A stretch of DNA of 64,000 bases. Source: Butyrivibrio hungatei (GTDB lineage Bacteria; Bacillota; Clostridia; Lachnospirales; Lachnospiraceae). Below are positions 53,299-62,389 of this stretch, piece by piece (within the stretch, counting starts at the first letter, position 1; each line of letters begins with the position of its first letter). The stretch lies in assembly GCF_900101605.1 (NCBI RefSeq), contig NZ_FMUR01000003.1, positions 347,292 to 411,291 on the forward strand, written 5' to 3'. Position numbers and translations under genes: made by a program. The notes beneath the pieces are model-generated. The model was not told the DNA's origin. It saw nothing but the letters and a program-made list of their open reading frames with translations, and did no database searches.

Positions 53299-54721
53299 CT
53301 TTGCTATTTCCTCCGCTTATTTTAATATCAGCAACATGACCTTTTTCCAGTCTAAGAACAACTGTTGCGCATCTTCGTATAAGATCCGGATCATGTGTAA
53401 CTACAAAAACAGTTTTGTTTCCTCTAAGCGACCTTATAAGTTCAGCTACTTTCTCCATATTGTAAAAATCAAGCCCGCTTGTCGGTTCATCAAATAATAT
53501 TATTTCCTTTTCCGAAAGAACTGCACTTGCCACTGCAACTCTCTGCTTCTGCCCTCCCGAAAGACTCATAGGATGCCTGTCTGCAAATTCTTTAAGCCCA
53601 AGCTTTTCCAGAACTTCCAGCGCTATCTCTTCATTTTCATCGTCCATGCCAAGTGTCACTTCATCCATAACACTTTCACAGAAAAGCTGATGATTTACAT
53701 CCTGCATAACCATATACGCGTTCTTAAGAAGCTTTCCGGATTTGTATTTTTTTCCATCGATCTCAATATATCCTTTGAAACTCTTCATAAGACCACAGAC
53801 GCATTTAGAAAAAGTGGATTTTCCCGCCCCGTTATGTCCGACTATGGCAATCACTTCGCCGCGTGGAATTTCCTGCCTTTTTATATCAAGTGCATCGAAA
53901 CCTCTGTAGCTGTATGAAAAATTTTCAAGAATCATATTTCCTGCATCTAAAGGACTTTCTTTTACGGGAGTCATTTCAAGATTCTCATTAACAGATCTAA
54001 GCCCATGACTTCTTAGTTCCGATTCACTTAAGTTTTTGAACTCATCCATCGTCATGTCAAAGACTATTTTGCCATTCTTTAAACATATGACTCTGTCGCA
54101 TATGTCTTTTAGCCAATATAGTCTATGCTCGGCAACCACTATTGTCCTTCCCTCTTTTTTCCAACAATCCAATGTGTCTTTAAGATCATCGATTGCTTCA
54201 AGACTGAGATTCGATGACGGTTCGTCAAGAACGCATACTTCAGGATTAAGTGTATCGACAGAAGCACATGCTATTTTCTGCTTCTCTCCACCCGACATAT
54301 CAAAAATACTTCTGTTCATCAGAGGTCTGATATTCATGGAAGATACCGTCTTATCAATTCTTGCAAGTATCTCTTTCTCGGATATCCCCATATTCTCAGG
54401 TCCAAATGCCAGCTCACTTGTGCTATCAACGCAAAAGAACTGACTTCTGGGATTCTGAAAAACAGATCCGACAATCTTTGCCGTTTCATAAAGCTCAGCC
54501 TGAATGGTATCCGTTTCATTCACGTAAACATGTCCATTCATCCGCCCTTCATAAAAATGCGGTATAAGACCGTTTATCATCCTGACAAGCGTTGTCTTTC
54601 CGCATCCTGATTCTCCGCATAGAAGGACCGCTTCGCCCTTTTTTATTTCCAAAGTGATATTTTCTACAGATGCATCATCAGAATCCGGATAATTAAAACT
54701 TACATTTTCAAACTTTATCAT
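53261..54721 (-). CDS. ECF transporter ATPase, two nucleotide-binding domains in one chain
   Basis: 486 aa. Domain 1 (about 1-230): Walker A CGESGCGKTT, signature MSGGEKQK, CVLDEPSSNLS. Domain 2 (about 265-475): GHNGAGKST, LSGGQKQR, LFDEPTSGLD. In most ECF systems EcfA and EcfA' are separate; the fused form is common in group I modules linked to Trep_Strep-type S components. Start chosen at MIKFENVSF because it gives an ATGA overlap with the T-component gene; a GTG 14 codons upstream is less likely. Confidence 0.93.
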   Translation of the reverse strand: MIKFENVSFNYPDSDDASVENITLEIKKGEAVLLCGESGCGKTTLVRMINGLIPHFYEGRMNGHVYVNETDTIQAELYETAKIVGSVFQNPRSQFFCVDSTSELAFGPENMGISEKEILARIDKTVSSMNIRPLMNRSIFDMSGGEKQKIACASVDTLNPEVCVLDEPSSNLSLEAIDDLKDTLDCWKKEGRTIVVAEHRLYWLKDICDRVICLKNGKIVFDMTMDEFKNLSESELRSHGLRSVNENLEMTPVKESPLDAGNMILENFSYSYRGFDALDIKRQEIPRGEVIAIVGHNGAGKSTFSKCVCGLMKSFKGYIEIDGKKYKSGKLLKNAYMVMQDVNHQLFCESVMDEVTLGMDDENEEIALEVLEKLGLKEFADRHPMSLSGGQKQRVAVASAVLSEKEIILFDEPTSGLDFYNMEKVAELIRSLRGNKTVFVVTHDPDLIRRCATVVLRLEKGHVADIKISGGNSKDGKEKERYFAAV

Positions 54722-55452
54722 TTCACCACATCCACAATCAGTAATATCCACGGAATCAAACACAATGCCATTGCAACATAATCCTGCATTCGAAAACCTA
54801 TCTTACAGATGTTTGTCCTTTTTACATTTCCGCCAAGCCCTCTTGTAAGCGCAGCTGCTGACAATTCTTCACCTATATTGACGCAACATGTCATAAGAGG
54901 CACCATTCTGTATTCAATGATCTTCGATGCATGCTTGCCGGTAAGGCTTATTCCGCGCATTTTCATAGCACATCCTATAGACTCAGCTTCATCTATTACC
55001 GTTGGAAAAAAGCGAAACATAACAGACATAGGTATAATAAAGTTGTCACTTACGTGCATTCTTTTCATTGCGGCATTAAACTCGCTGACCGTTGTTGATT
55101 CCATAAGATAACGTCCCATCATTATGCACGGAAGAAATCTTCCCAGAATTCCGCATGAACCAAGAAGAATGTAATATAGAAATCCGCTCATGCCGTGGGT
55201 ATTTGCAAATCCTAAAAGAAATGTCGTAACCCAGAACAAAAATATCCCTATGACAGCCGTCTTAAATCTCTTTGCCGTAATAAGAAGCAGGAAAGGCATC
55301 ATACACAAAACCGGCACGAGTGCTTCCACTCTTTTCCCGCCTGCACCGCCAAGCGCAAAGGTTGTTATCGTGATAAGGATAAGAAGCTTTGTCCTAGGAT
55401 CCATAACAAGGCCTCGATTTAGTTTTTTACGATTGTATAATTCACTTTCCAT
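54718..55452 (-). CDS. ECF transporter T component (CbiQ family)
   Basis: 244 aa. MDPRTKLLILI near the start is the family opening; about five helices; two coupling motifs AMKMRG and AALTRG near residues 165 and 205, which contact the ATPases. Stop overlaps the ATPase start; its own start overlaps the S-component stop by one base. Confidence 0.92.
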   Translation of the reverse strand: MESELYNRKKLNRGLVMDPRTKLLILITITTFALGGAGGKRVEALVPVLCMMPFLLLITAKRFKTAVIGIFLFWVTTFLLGFANTHGMSGFLYYILLGSCGILGRFLPCIMMGRYLMESTTVSEFNAAMKRMHVSDNFIIPMSVMFRFFPTVIDEAESIGCAMKMRGISLTGKHASKIIEYRMVPLMTCCVNIGEELSAAALTRGLGGNVKRTNICKIGFRMQDYVAMALCLIPWILLIVDVVK

Positions 55453-56054
55453 TAAACAATACCGGCTTTCTCAAAATGCTTCTTCATAAAGCTCATTCCA
55501 AGAAGTGCTCCGAGAACACCGAAAACAAATGCACACCCCAAGATTATAGGTGCTGTCCAAGGCTGAAAAATAGTCTTGAGCACATTAACATAATCACTTC
55601 CGTAAGATGTTCTTGACGCAAAGTAACCGTCGATATCAAGATACAAAGGAAGAAAACATCCAAAAATCGTAATATTCATGATTCCATGGCTTAACATCGT
55701 CATCTTCTTGCTTGCGTAATTTCCACCCTTAGCAATAAGATCCGCAACAACACCGCAAATTATTCCAAAAATAAAAGGCCAATAGCCCATTCCGGTTATC
55801 CACAAAAATGCTCCGATCAAAACAGTAATGATAGTTATCATTCCAAACTTCTTTACCTTGGTATAAAAAAGCATCATTGTTATTCCGCCGATAAGAGGAC
55901 ACAACACCGCGAGCGACGGCATAAGAACAGGTATAAAACCAAGCATTGAGATTGCCGTCATTATCACACAATAAATAGCGGCATATATTCCGATATTTAT
56001 CAGATCCTTTCCCCCAAGCTTTCCGTTTGACTTCTTTGTGATTACTCCATCCAT
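55452..56054 (-). CDS. ECF transporter S component, MptD/Trep_Strep family
   Basis: 200 aa with about six helices. The N-terminal GGKDLINIGIYAAIYCVIMT is typical of this S-component family (TIGR02185-like). Substrate is not established for most members; some related ECF modules are linked to haem uptake. First gene of the five-gene operon, with an operator 34 bp upstream and another 109 bp upstream. RBS GGAG before ATG. Confidence 0.9.
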   Translation of the reverse strand: MDGVITKKSNGKLGGKDLINIGIYAAIYCVIMTAISMLGFIPVLMPSLAVLCPLIGGITMMLFYTKVKKFGMITIITVLIGAFLWITGMGYWPFIFGIICGVVADLIAKGGNYASKKMTMLSHGIMNITIFGCFLPLYLDIDGYFASRTSYGSDYVNVLKTIFQPWTAPIILGCAFVFGVLGALLGMSFMKKHFEKAGIV

Positions 56055-56087
56055 ACTACTTGTACTCCTTTTGATATAATTGTTTTG

Positions 56088-56103
56088 GTTAGTTTTAGCT
56101 AAC
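56088..56103. promoter_or_regulatory. Metal-regulon operator, site F
   Basis: GTTAGTTTTAGCTAAC, between promoter region and start of the ECF operon. Confidence 0.75.
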
Positions 56104-56162
56104 TAATAATTAAACTTACCTCGAGTGTCACTTCGACATTCTGATATATAATATCACCATTT

Positions 56163-56178
56163 GTTAGTTTTTGCTAAC
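56163..56178. promoter_or_regulatory. Metal-regulon operator, site G
   Basis: GTTAGTTTTTGCTAAC, 60 bp upstream of site F and overlapping the -35 area of a possible -10 TATTAT on the minus strand. Confidence 0.72.
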
Positions 56179-56185
56179 TTTTGAA

Positions 56186-56229
56186 CAAAAAATTTTGGAG
56201 CAACACTTAATTAGATGTTGCTCCAAAAT
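56186..56229 (-). terminator. Intrinsic terminator after the AbrB-type gene
   Basis: Perfect 14-bp stem ATTTTGGAGCAACA/TGTTGCTCCAAAAT (56192-56205 with 56216-56229), followed on the minus strand by a T run. Confidence 0.88.
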
Positions 56230-56317
56230 CTCAAAATAATCCCTTTTATAGTCTTACCCATTCTTTATATACTTACCGGTAGCAGGAGAAATAATAATAT
56301 TTGCCAATTACTCACTC

Positions 56318-56665
56318 CTACTCACCAAATACATCATCATATGACATCGATTCCATTTCACCTTTAGCCATCTTATGAGCTTCATTTAGCATTTCCTTTA
56401 TGGCAGGTCTGACTTTCGATTGTCTTGACTTAAATTCTTTTAAGAGATTCTTTCCCGAATACCCTTCATTTATTAATTCTTCAAGTATTTCTTCCGCAAA
56501 TTCCCCGTTAGACTCCAAACGAGCAGGACGAATAACAAGTTCATTGTCTCTTATAATACATTCTGCCTTGTCATCAAAACCAAGCTTTTCAAAAAATGCT
56601 CCCGGTATTGTTAATTGACGTTTGGAAGATATACTGATTATTTTCCTGTTCAATCCAGCACTCAT
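56318..56665 (-). CDS. AbrB/MazE-type DNA-binding protein without a toxin partner
   Basis: 115 aa. N-terminal swapped-hairpin domain (SSKRQLTIPGAFFEKLGF, about 13-30), followed by a helical acidic C-terminal half (EFAEEILEELINEGYSG). This is the plan of many antitoxins, but neither flank holds a toxin gene. RBS AGGAGG is present. It may be an orphan antitoxin or a simple transcription factor. Confidence 0.82.
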   Translation of the reverse strand: MSAGLNRKIISISSKRQLTIPGAFFEKLGFDDKAECIIRDNELVIRPARLESNGEFAEEILEELINEGYSGKNLLKEFKSRQSKVRPAIKEMLNEAHKMAKGEMESMSYDDVFGE

Positions 56666-56788
56666 CGGCTTTCCTCCTATATATAAACCAATTTCACATT
56701 TTCTTTGTTTCTTGGTTTCGTTGTAATCAAATTTCTTTATTTTTTCAACTTCAGTATAGTATCTTTATACTTTTTTCATTCTTATAAA

Positions 56789-56870
56789 CAAGTCAAAGGG
56801 ACGGTTCGTTTGACTTAAATCCGCATCCCCAAGCAAAGGAGAAGTCAAACCAACCGTCCCTTTGACTCCC
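56789..56870. repeat. REP-like inverted repeat
   Basis: Arms AGTCAAAGGGACGGTT-cG-TTTGACTT (56791-56816) and its inverse (56841-56867) differ at one position over 26 bp and enclose about 24 bp. Each arm is itself a partial palindrome (GTCAAA...TTTGAC). The GGGACGG type of palindrome recurs in many clostridial genomes. Confidence 0.8.
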
Positions 56871-56875
56871 TGTAG

Positions 56876-57730
56876 TTATTTGTCACATATAAAATTATAG
56901 TAGCTTGCCGAATTGGCACCCACAATGTCGTATAAGGTGTAATCACCCTTGTCATAGGTTACGCCATAATACATTACCGGGGTGGAATTATCCATTGTCT
57001 CTGTAGAACCGTCCGCATTATGCAAAACCATATCGGTAAATACTATAACAACATAGCCGCTACAGGACGAATCCGATTCTATTCTTTCATTGGTAACTCT
57101 TAAAAGCTCATCATAAGTAAGACCGTATTGCGGGAATTTAAATTCTGTATACATCATCCCAATTTCATCTCGGATGTGCGTATAATTAGCTTCATAATAA
57201 CTTCCTTCTCCCATAACAAGCCTAGCTGACTTATTATCAAGAAACTCCCAATAGGAATTCTCTTCCTTGTTCACAAGATCATGTGTGAAATACATTTTTT
57301 TGCCTGTCATATCATCTGACTGATTTTCCCAGGTGTCAGCCATCATTTCTTCAATTTCATTAGCTTTATCAGGATCACTGTTTCCATTATCATCTGTATT
57401 CTGATTTGTATACTGATCCGTATTCTGATCTGCATACTGATCAATTACATGATCCGATGGCTTATTGGCAAGAAAAGCACCTATTCCAACAAATACAAGT
57501 ACACCTACTACCACTATTCCTATTATAAGTCCGACATTACTTTTCTTTTTAGGTGGCTGATAGTATGCTTGTCCATAATTCTGATTATCGCTCTGACCAT
57601 ATGTGTTCTGCTGCCCCAAAGGCTGCTGAGCACAAGTTTGCTGACCAAGCGACTGTCCTACCTGCTTACCACAATAGGGACAAAATATAGTTTCCTCTGC
57701 TATTTCTTTTCCACAGTATGTACAAAACAT
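56876..57730 (-). CDS. Zinc-ribbon membrane protein with Asn/Gln/Asp-rich linker
   Basis: 284 aa. N-terminal zinc ribbon with two CxxC pairs (MFCTYCGKEIAEETIFCPYCG), a Gln/Asn/Tyr-rich segment, one transmembrane helix (about 66-88, GLIIGIVVVGVLVFVGIGAF), a short repetitive DQNTDQYTNQNTD linker, and an extracellular domain (about 120-284) of unknown type. Plan as in the large group of clostridial zinc-ribbon membrane proteins. An ATG four codons upstream (57742) is also possible; GAAGG elements lie before both. Confidence 0.8.
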   Translation of the reverse strand: MFCTYCGKEIAEETIFCPYCGKQVGQSLGQQTCAQQPLGQQNTYGQSDNQNYGQAYYQPPKKKSNVGLIIGIVVVGVLVFVGIGAFLANKPSDHVIDQYADQNTDQYTNQNTDDNGNSDPDKANEIEEMMADTWENQSDDMTGKKMYFTHDLVNKEENSYWEFLDNKSARLVMGEGSYYEANYTHIRDEIGMMYTEFKFPQYGLTYDELLRVTNERIESDSSCSGYVVIVFTDMVLHNADGSTETMDNSTPVMYYGVTYDKGDYTLYDIVGANSASYYNFICDK

Positions 57731-57742
57731 TTTTATAAGCAT

Positions 57743-58070
57743 CCTTCCTTCATAATATACTAATTATAATATACTTATTATAGTATACATACCATGATAA
57801 CTCTCTTGCATGCAAAAAAATCTGAAGCAGTACGCTTAGTGGCATATCGTGATCATGGTCATATCCGCGGAGCGGTTAAGCCTAACATCACATGGGTATT
57901 ATGAGTCGGATATTGCTATAGATGCCTGTCCAGAAATGCATTTAGCAAAAAATAGACAGGGAAAAAGGCGGTTAAAAACCTGCCTATAATTACAATATGC
58001 AAAAAATAGTAAGTAAAAAATATCAACTTCCGCCTGAACCATAACGCCCAGCCGATTTTTGCCATAAAAA
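57743..58070. other. AT-rich intergenic region without a gene
   Basis: Divergent gap between the zinc-ribbon gene and the TetR gene. TATA-rich promoter-like sequence lies at 57760-57795; nothing else coding or clearly structured was found before the REP-like half element at 58073. Confidence 0.5.
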
Positions 58071-58072
58071 AC

Positions 58073-58102
58073 AAGTCAAACCAACCGTCCCTTTGACTCC
58101 CT
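58073..58102. repeat. REP-like half element
   Basis: 30 bp identical to one arm of the inverted repeat at 56841-56870 (AAGTCAAACCAACCGTCCCT and following bases), 1.23 kb away. Confidence 0.8.
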
Positions 58103-58147
58103 CTTTTTTATTTTCCCACTTCACAAAAGCAAAGGCCTATGCTATAT

Positions 58148-58179
58148 TGAAAATCGAGTTATCGGTAATTCAATTTTCA
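58148..58179. promoter_or_regulatory. Palindrome, likely TetR operator
   Basis: 32-bp inverted repeat: arm TGAAAATCGAGTTA, 4-bp centre, arm TAATTCAATTTTCA (12 of 14 pairs match). It ends 21 bp before the TetR start codon. Confidence 0.75.
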
Positions 58180-58200
58180 GTAATATTTAGGAGGTCACAA

Positions 58201-58821
58201 ATGTCAGTACCTGATAAAAGTATAGACCCTAGACTATTAGACAGTGCTAAAGCAGAGTTCCTAAAAAATGGTTTTTTAAAGGCTGAACTTAAAACTATTT
58301 GTGAAAACGCCGGCATTACTACAGGTGCTCTATACAAGCGGTATAAAGGTAAGGAGGAATTATTCTGTGCGGTAGTGAAAGATACCGTTGATGCAATTGA
58401 AGATTATATCAACAAACGCACTCTCCCTAATCTTTCAGAACTCACTGACGATGAAATATGTCACGCATGGGATATGAACGAAGAAAATACCCTGGAGCTA
58501 TTCAAAATGCTTTGGGATTTAAAAGATGGTTTTGTGCTTTTGATTTCTAAATCATCCGGCACTCGCTTTGAAAACTATCAGCATGACTTTGTTTCATCCA
58601 TGAGTAAGGCATACGAAAAATATTACAACGAAGCCAAGCGTCGTAATCTTGCACGAACAGATATCACAAGTAAGGAACTGCATGTGATTTGTACATCCTT
58701 CTGGACTTCTGTTTATGAGCCCTTTACACATGATCTAAGCTGGAAAGAAATAGAACAGCACTGTAAAATCATGTGTCGATTCTTTAATTGGACTGACACA
58801 ATATTATTAGCAGAAAGGTAA
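58201..58821 (+). CDS. TetR-family transcriptional regulator
   Basis: 206 aa. N-terminal helix-turn-helix ICENAGITTGALYKRYKGKEELF (about 28-50), then an all-helical ligand domain. The frame is open 36 codons further upstream, across the palindrome, but ATG at 58201 has AGGAGGT at the right distance and gives the usual N-terminus. The gene lies 5 bp before the first of two ABC half-transporters and probably represses them through the palindrome. Confidence 0.93.
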   Translation: MSVPDKSIDPRLLDSAKAEFLKNGFLKAELKTICENAGITTGALYKRYKGKEELFCAVVKDTVDAIEDYINKRTLPNLSELTDDEICHAWDMNEENTLELFKMLWDLKDGFVLLISKSSGTRFENYQHDFVSSMSKAYEKYYNEAKRRNLARTDITSKELHVICTSFWTSVYEPFTHDLSWKEIEQHCKIMCRFFNWTDTILLAER

Positions 58822-58826
58822 GAAAA

Positions 58827-60593
58827 ATGTTTAAAAAAATAAAGCCTTATATGGGTAACTATATAAAGTATACTTACGCCGCAATGATCACAATGTTAAT
58901 TGCTCTCGTTGCTTCAATGATACCTTATTTTCTGGTATACAAGATTATCGAGCCTTTGCTTAACGGAGAATCTCTCTCCGTTAAGTCCTTTGGCATTTAC
59001 TTAGTGATTATTTGTGCCTGCGAGTTAGCCTTCTCTAACTTGTACGTACTCGGTCTGAAATTCTCTCATATTTCAGCCTACAATACATTAAAAACAATCC
59101 GAATATCTCTGCAACGAAAGTTAGAACAACAGCCTCTTGGCGCTATCCAGGATATGGGTAACGGAAAAATCAAAAAACTATTTACCGATGATATCGAACA
59201 GATAGAGATTTTGCTTGCACATGCCGTACCGGAAGGACTCTCAAATCTGTGCATTCCTGTAATAGCATTAGTCTTTATGTTTATAGCAGATTGGAAGCTT
59301 GCACTACTTTCTCTTTGCTCTTTACCAATCGGTCTTGCTGCCATGGGAATGATGTTTAAAGCAGGCATGGAAAGAATGAACGCCTACTATTCTGCTGCAT
59401 CTAAGATGAATGCTACGATCATTGAGTATGTAAATGGTATGGAAGTTGTAAAAGTCTTCGGCCGCGACGGCGAATCTTATAAGCGCTATGAAAGTGATAT
59501 TAAAAGTTATCGCGATCTAACTCTTGCCTGGTATAAGGTTTGCTGGCCATGGATGGCATTGTACAGTGCCGTTCTTCCATGTATCGCACTTGTTACTTTA
59601 CCGGTAGGTACTCTTTTTGTCATCAATGGCACTTCAACAATTGCAAACCTTGTTCTTGTCTTTTGTCTTTCACTTTCAATGGGTACTCCTCTTCTTAAGG
59701 CATTGGCATTTGCAGGAAAATTCCCTCAGTTGGATTACAAAATCTCTGAGATTGAAGCAGCTATGGATGGTGAGCCACTTAAGACAGGTGGAAATAACTT
59801 CAAAGGTACTTCTTGCGAAGTTAAATTCGAAAATGTCCGTTTCGGATATAAAGATGCGGAAGTACTTCACGGTGTTGACTTAGACCTTAAGGAAGACACA
59901 ATGACCGCACTTGTGGGTGAATCCGGAAGTGGTAAATCCACTCTGGCTAAACTGCTTGTACATTACTACGACCTTAACGGAGGCAGAATCACTCTTGGCG
60001 GTCAGGATATCACTGACATGAGCATTGAAGCATTAAACAATCAAATATCATATGTGTCTCAGGAGCAATTCCTTTTCAATACTACTTTGTACGAAAATAT
60101 TTTGATAGGAAATCCTTCCGCTACCAGAGAACAGGTGCTTGATGCAGCTGATAAAGCTCAGTGTAGTGAATTTCTTGCCAGATTGCCAAAGGGTATTGAT
60201 ACCATGGCCGGGGATGGCGGCAAGATGCTTTCCGGTGGTGAGAGACAACGTATCTCTTTAGCAAGAGCTATTCTTAAAAATGCTCCTGTTATCGTACTTG
60301 ATGAAGCCACCGCTTTCATCGATCCTGAGAATGAAGAAAAAATGAATTCTGCTATTGCAGAAATAATCAAGGGCAAAACCGTTCTGGTTATCGCCCATAG
60401 ATTACAAACAATCGTAAACGCCGACAAAATTTGTGTGCTGAAGGATGGTAATTTAGTAGCCGCTGATACCCATGAAGCTCTTCTTGGCAGCTGCGAAGAA
60501 TACAAAAAACTTTGGAACAGTAGCGAAGCCAGTGCTAACTGGAAAATTGCCAATGCAACTGAAAAAGAGGGAAATGAGGTGGAAGCATGTTAG
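58827..60593 (+). CDS. Exporter-fold ABC half-transporter (TetR operon, member 1)
   Basis: 588 aa. Six helices (about 15-300), ATPase domain with Walker A GESGSGKST, signature LSGGERQR and VIVLDEATAFIDPENE. The DEATAFIDPENE ending parallels DEATAFADPDNE in the half-transporter at 51523-53298, so the two are probably orthologous positions in paralogous pairs. Overlaps the next gene by 7 bp. Confidence 0.92.
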   Translation: MFKKIKPYMGNYIKYTYAAMITMLIALVASMIPYFLVYKIIEPLLNGESLSVKSFGIYLVIICACELAFSNLYVLGLKFSHISAYNTLKTIRISLQRKLEQQPLGAIQDMGNGKIKKLFTDDIEQIEILLAHAVPEGLSNLCIPVIALVFMFIADWKLALLSLCSLPIGLAAMGMMFKAGMERMNAYYSAASKMNATIIEYVNGMEVVKVFGRDGESYKRYESDIKSYRDLTLAWYKVCWPWMALYSAVLPCIALVTLPVGTLFVINGTSTIANLVLVFCLSLSMGTPLLKALAFAGKFPQLDYKISEIEAAMDGEPLKTGGNNFKGTSCEVKFENVRFGYKDAEVLHGVDLDLKEDTMTALVGESGSGKSTLAKLLVHYYDLNGGRITLGGQDITDMSIEALNNQISYVSQEQFLFNTTLYENILIGNPSATREQVLDAADKAQCSEFLARLPKGIDTMAGDGGKMLSGGERQRISLARAILKNAPVIVLDEATAFIDPENEEKMNSAIAEIIKGKTVLVIAHRLQTIVNADKICVLKDGNLVAADTHEALLGSCEEYKKLWNSSEASANWKIANATEKEGNEVEAC

Positions 60594-62323
60594 GATTGAT
60601 CAAACGAATAATAGGGGTTTCCGGTAAATATAAAGGCGGAATCTACGGTGCCTTTGTCATGTCTTTCCTTAAAGGTATGCTTATGAAGGTTCCTATCATA
60701 TTAATGTATTTCATTCTTGAAGCATATATAGAGGGTACTATCACAAAAGCTATTTGCATCAAAACTGCAATAATAATGGTAGCAGGTGTACTAGCTCAAG
60801 CCATAGCTCAGTATCTTGCAGATAGAATGCAAAGCGCTGCCGGATACAAAATATTCGCAGACATGAGAATGAAGCTGGGCGAGCATTTACGCAAACTTCC
60901 TATGGGTTACTTTACCGAGGGTAATATAGGTAAAATCAGTTCCGTATTATCAACTGATATGGTCTTTATAGAAGAAAACTGCATGATGGTTTTAGCCGAC
61001 ATGATGAGTTACTTATTCGCACAGTTTATTATGGTAGTGTTTATGTTCTTCTTTGATTGGCGTTTAGGCTTTGCTTCTGCCCTCATCTCTTTATTTATGG
61101 TTATGATAGGTCAGGGAATGATGAAAAATGACCTTGTTCATTCAGATGAAAAGCAAGAGGCCTCAGAAGTACAGACTGAAGCGGTTCTAAACTTTACAGA
61201 GGGAATCGGTATCATAAAGACTTATAACCTCCTTGGTGATAAGTCTAAGGAACTTACAAACAGCTTTGAAGAAAATTGCCGTGTAAATCTTGATTTCGAG
61301 CATTTTCATATGCCTTGGAAGCGAGCAATATTTCTCCTTTATGGTTTAGGCACCGTTACAATCCTTGGCGTCTCAGCGATACTGTATTTCAATGGATTTA
61401 TGGAGCTTAAATTTTTCTTTGGTATGCTTCTTTGTCTCTTTGATTTATTTGTACCAATGAGAACCTTCTATGATCAGGAGGCAAGACTTACAGTTATGAA
61501 CTCCTGCATGGACAGAATTGAAGCTTTATTTGCCGAGAAAGAATTAGATGATAATGGCACTGACAAATTAAGCAGTGAAGCAGCCACAGAAATTGAATAC
61601 AATAATGTGACCTTTGCTTATGATTCCAAAGATGTTTTAAAAGATGTATCTTTCAAAGCTAATAAGGGTGACATGGTTGCACTTGTTGGCCCTTCCGGTG
61701 GCGGAAAATCTACAATAGCAAGTTTGCTTACCCGATTCTGGGATGTTAAAGAAGGAAGTATTCTCTTGCGTGGAAAAGACATCAGAAAAATACCTATTGC
61801 AACTTTAATGGATAATATAAGTATGGTATTCCAACGAGTATATCTTTTCCAGGATACCATCTATAATAACATTGCTCTTGGTCGCCCCGATGCGACAAAA
61901 GAGGAAGTCATCGAAGCAGCTAAAAAAGCTCGCTGTTATGATTTCATTATGGAGCTTCCCGAAGGATTTGATACAGTTATCGGTGAAGGCGGAGCATCTC
62001 TTTCCGGTGGCCAGGCACAGCGTCTTTCCATTGCAAGATGTATCCTCAAGGACTCTCCTATTGTTATCCTGGATGAGGCTACAGCAAGTGTAGATGCCGA
62101 CAATGAAAGCTATATCCAGTCAGCTATTTCAGAGCTATGCAAAGGAAAGACCCTTCTTGTTATTGCCCACAGGCTCAACACCATAATGGGCGCCGACAAG
62201 ATTATGGTTATCAAGGATGGTATGATTGCAGAAACCGGAAACCATTCAACTCTCATGAAAAAGAAAGGCATTTATCATAGCATGGTTACAAAACGTGCTG
62301 TTTCCGCAGGATGGAAAAACTAA
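60587..62323 (+). CDS. Exporter-fold ABC half-transporter (TetR operon, member 2)
   Basis: 578 aa. Six helices then ATPase domain with Walker A GPSGGGKST, signature LSGGQAQR, Walker B IVILDEATASVDADNE. Partner of the preceding half-transporter. Drug, peptide or metallophore transport are all possible; TetR control favours an efflux response, similarity to the metal-linked pair favours metallophores. An IS element begins 25 bp past its stop and may have displaced its terminator. Confidence 0.92.
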   Translation: MLGLIKRIIGVSGKYKGGIYGAFVMSFLKGMLMKVPIILMYFILEAYIEGTITKAICIKTAIIMVAGVLAQAIAQYLADRMQSAAGYKIFADMRMKLGEHLRKLPMGYFTEGNIGKISSVLSTDMVFIEENCMMVLADMMSYLFAQFIMVVFMFFFDWRLGFASALISLFMVMIGQGMMKNDLVHSDEKQEASEVQTEAVLNFTEGIGIIKTYNLLGDKSKELTNSFEENCRVNLDFEHFHMPWKRAIFLLYGLGTVTILGVSAILYFNGFMELKFFFGMLLCLFDLFVPMRTFYDQEARLTVMNSCMDRIEALFAEKELDDNGTDKLSSEAATEIEYNNVTFAYDSKDVLKDVSFKANKGDMVALVGPSGGGKSTIASLLTRFWDVKEGSILLRGKDIRKIPIATLMDNISMVFQRVYLFQDTIYNNIALGRPDATKEEVIEAAKKARCYDFIMELPEGFDTVIGEGGASLSGGQAQRLSIARCILKDSPIVILDEATASVDADNESYIQSAISELCKGKTLLVIAHRLNTIMGADKIMVIKDGMIAETGNHSTLMKKKGIYHSMVTKRAVSAGWKN

Positions 62324-62347
62324 AAAAAATAAGACAGCCGTCATAGA

Positions 62348-62364
62348 CAATGTCATTAAGTTAA
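62348..62364 (+). repeat. IS left terminal inverted repeat
   Basis: CAATGTCATTAAGTTAA, exact inverse of 63984-64000. Confidence 0.9.
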
Positions 62365-62389
62365 CATTGGGATAATGCTTTGGATGAGA

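Noticed and set aside
56318..56665. Toxin-antitoxin pair with the AbrB-type protein as antitoxin
   Set aside because: No toxin-like frame lies on either side; the flanks are a terminator and REP-like repeats.
58093..58200. 36-codon upstream extension of the TetR protein
   Set aside because: It covers the palindrome and promoter area; AGGAGGT supports the ATG at 58201.
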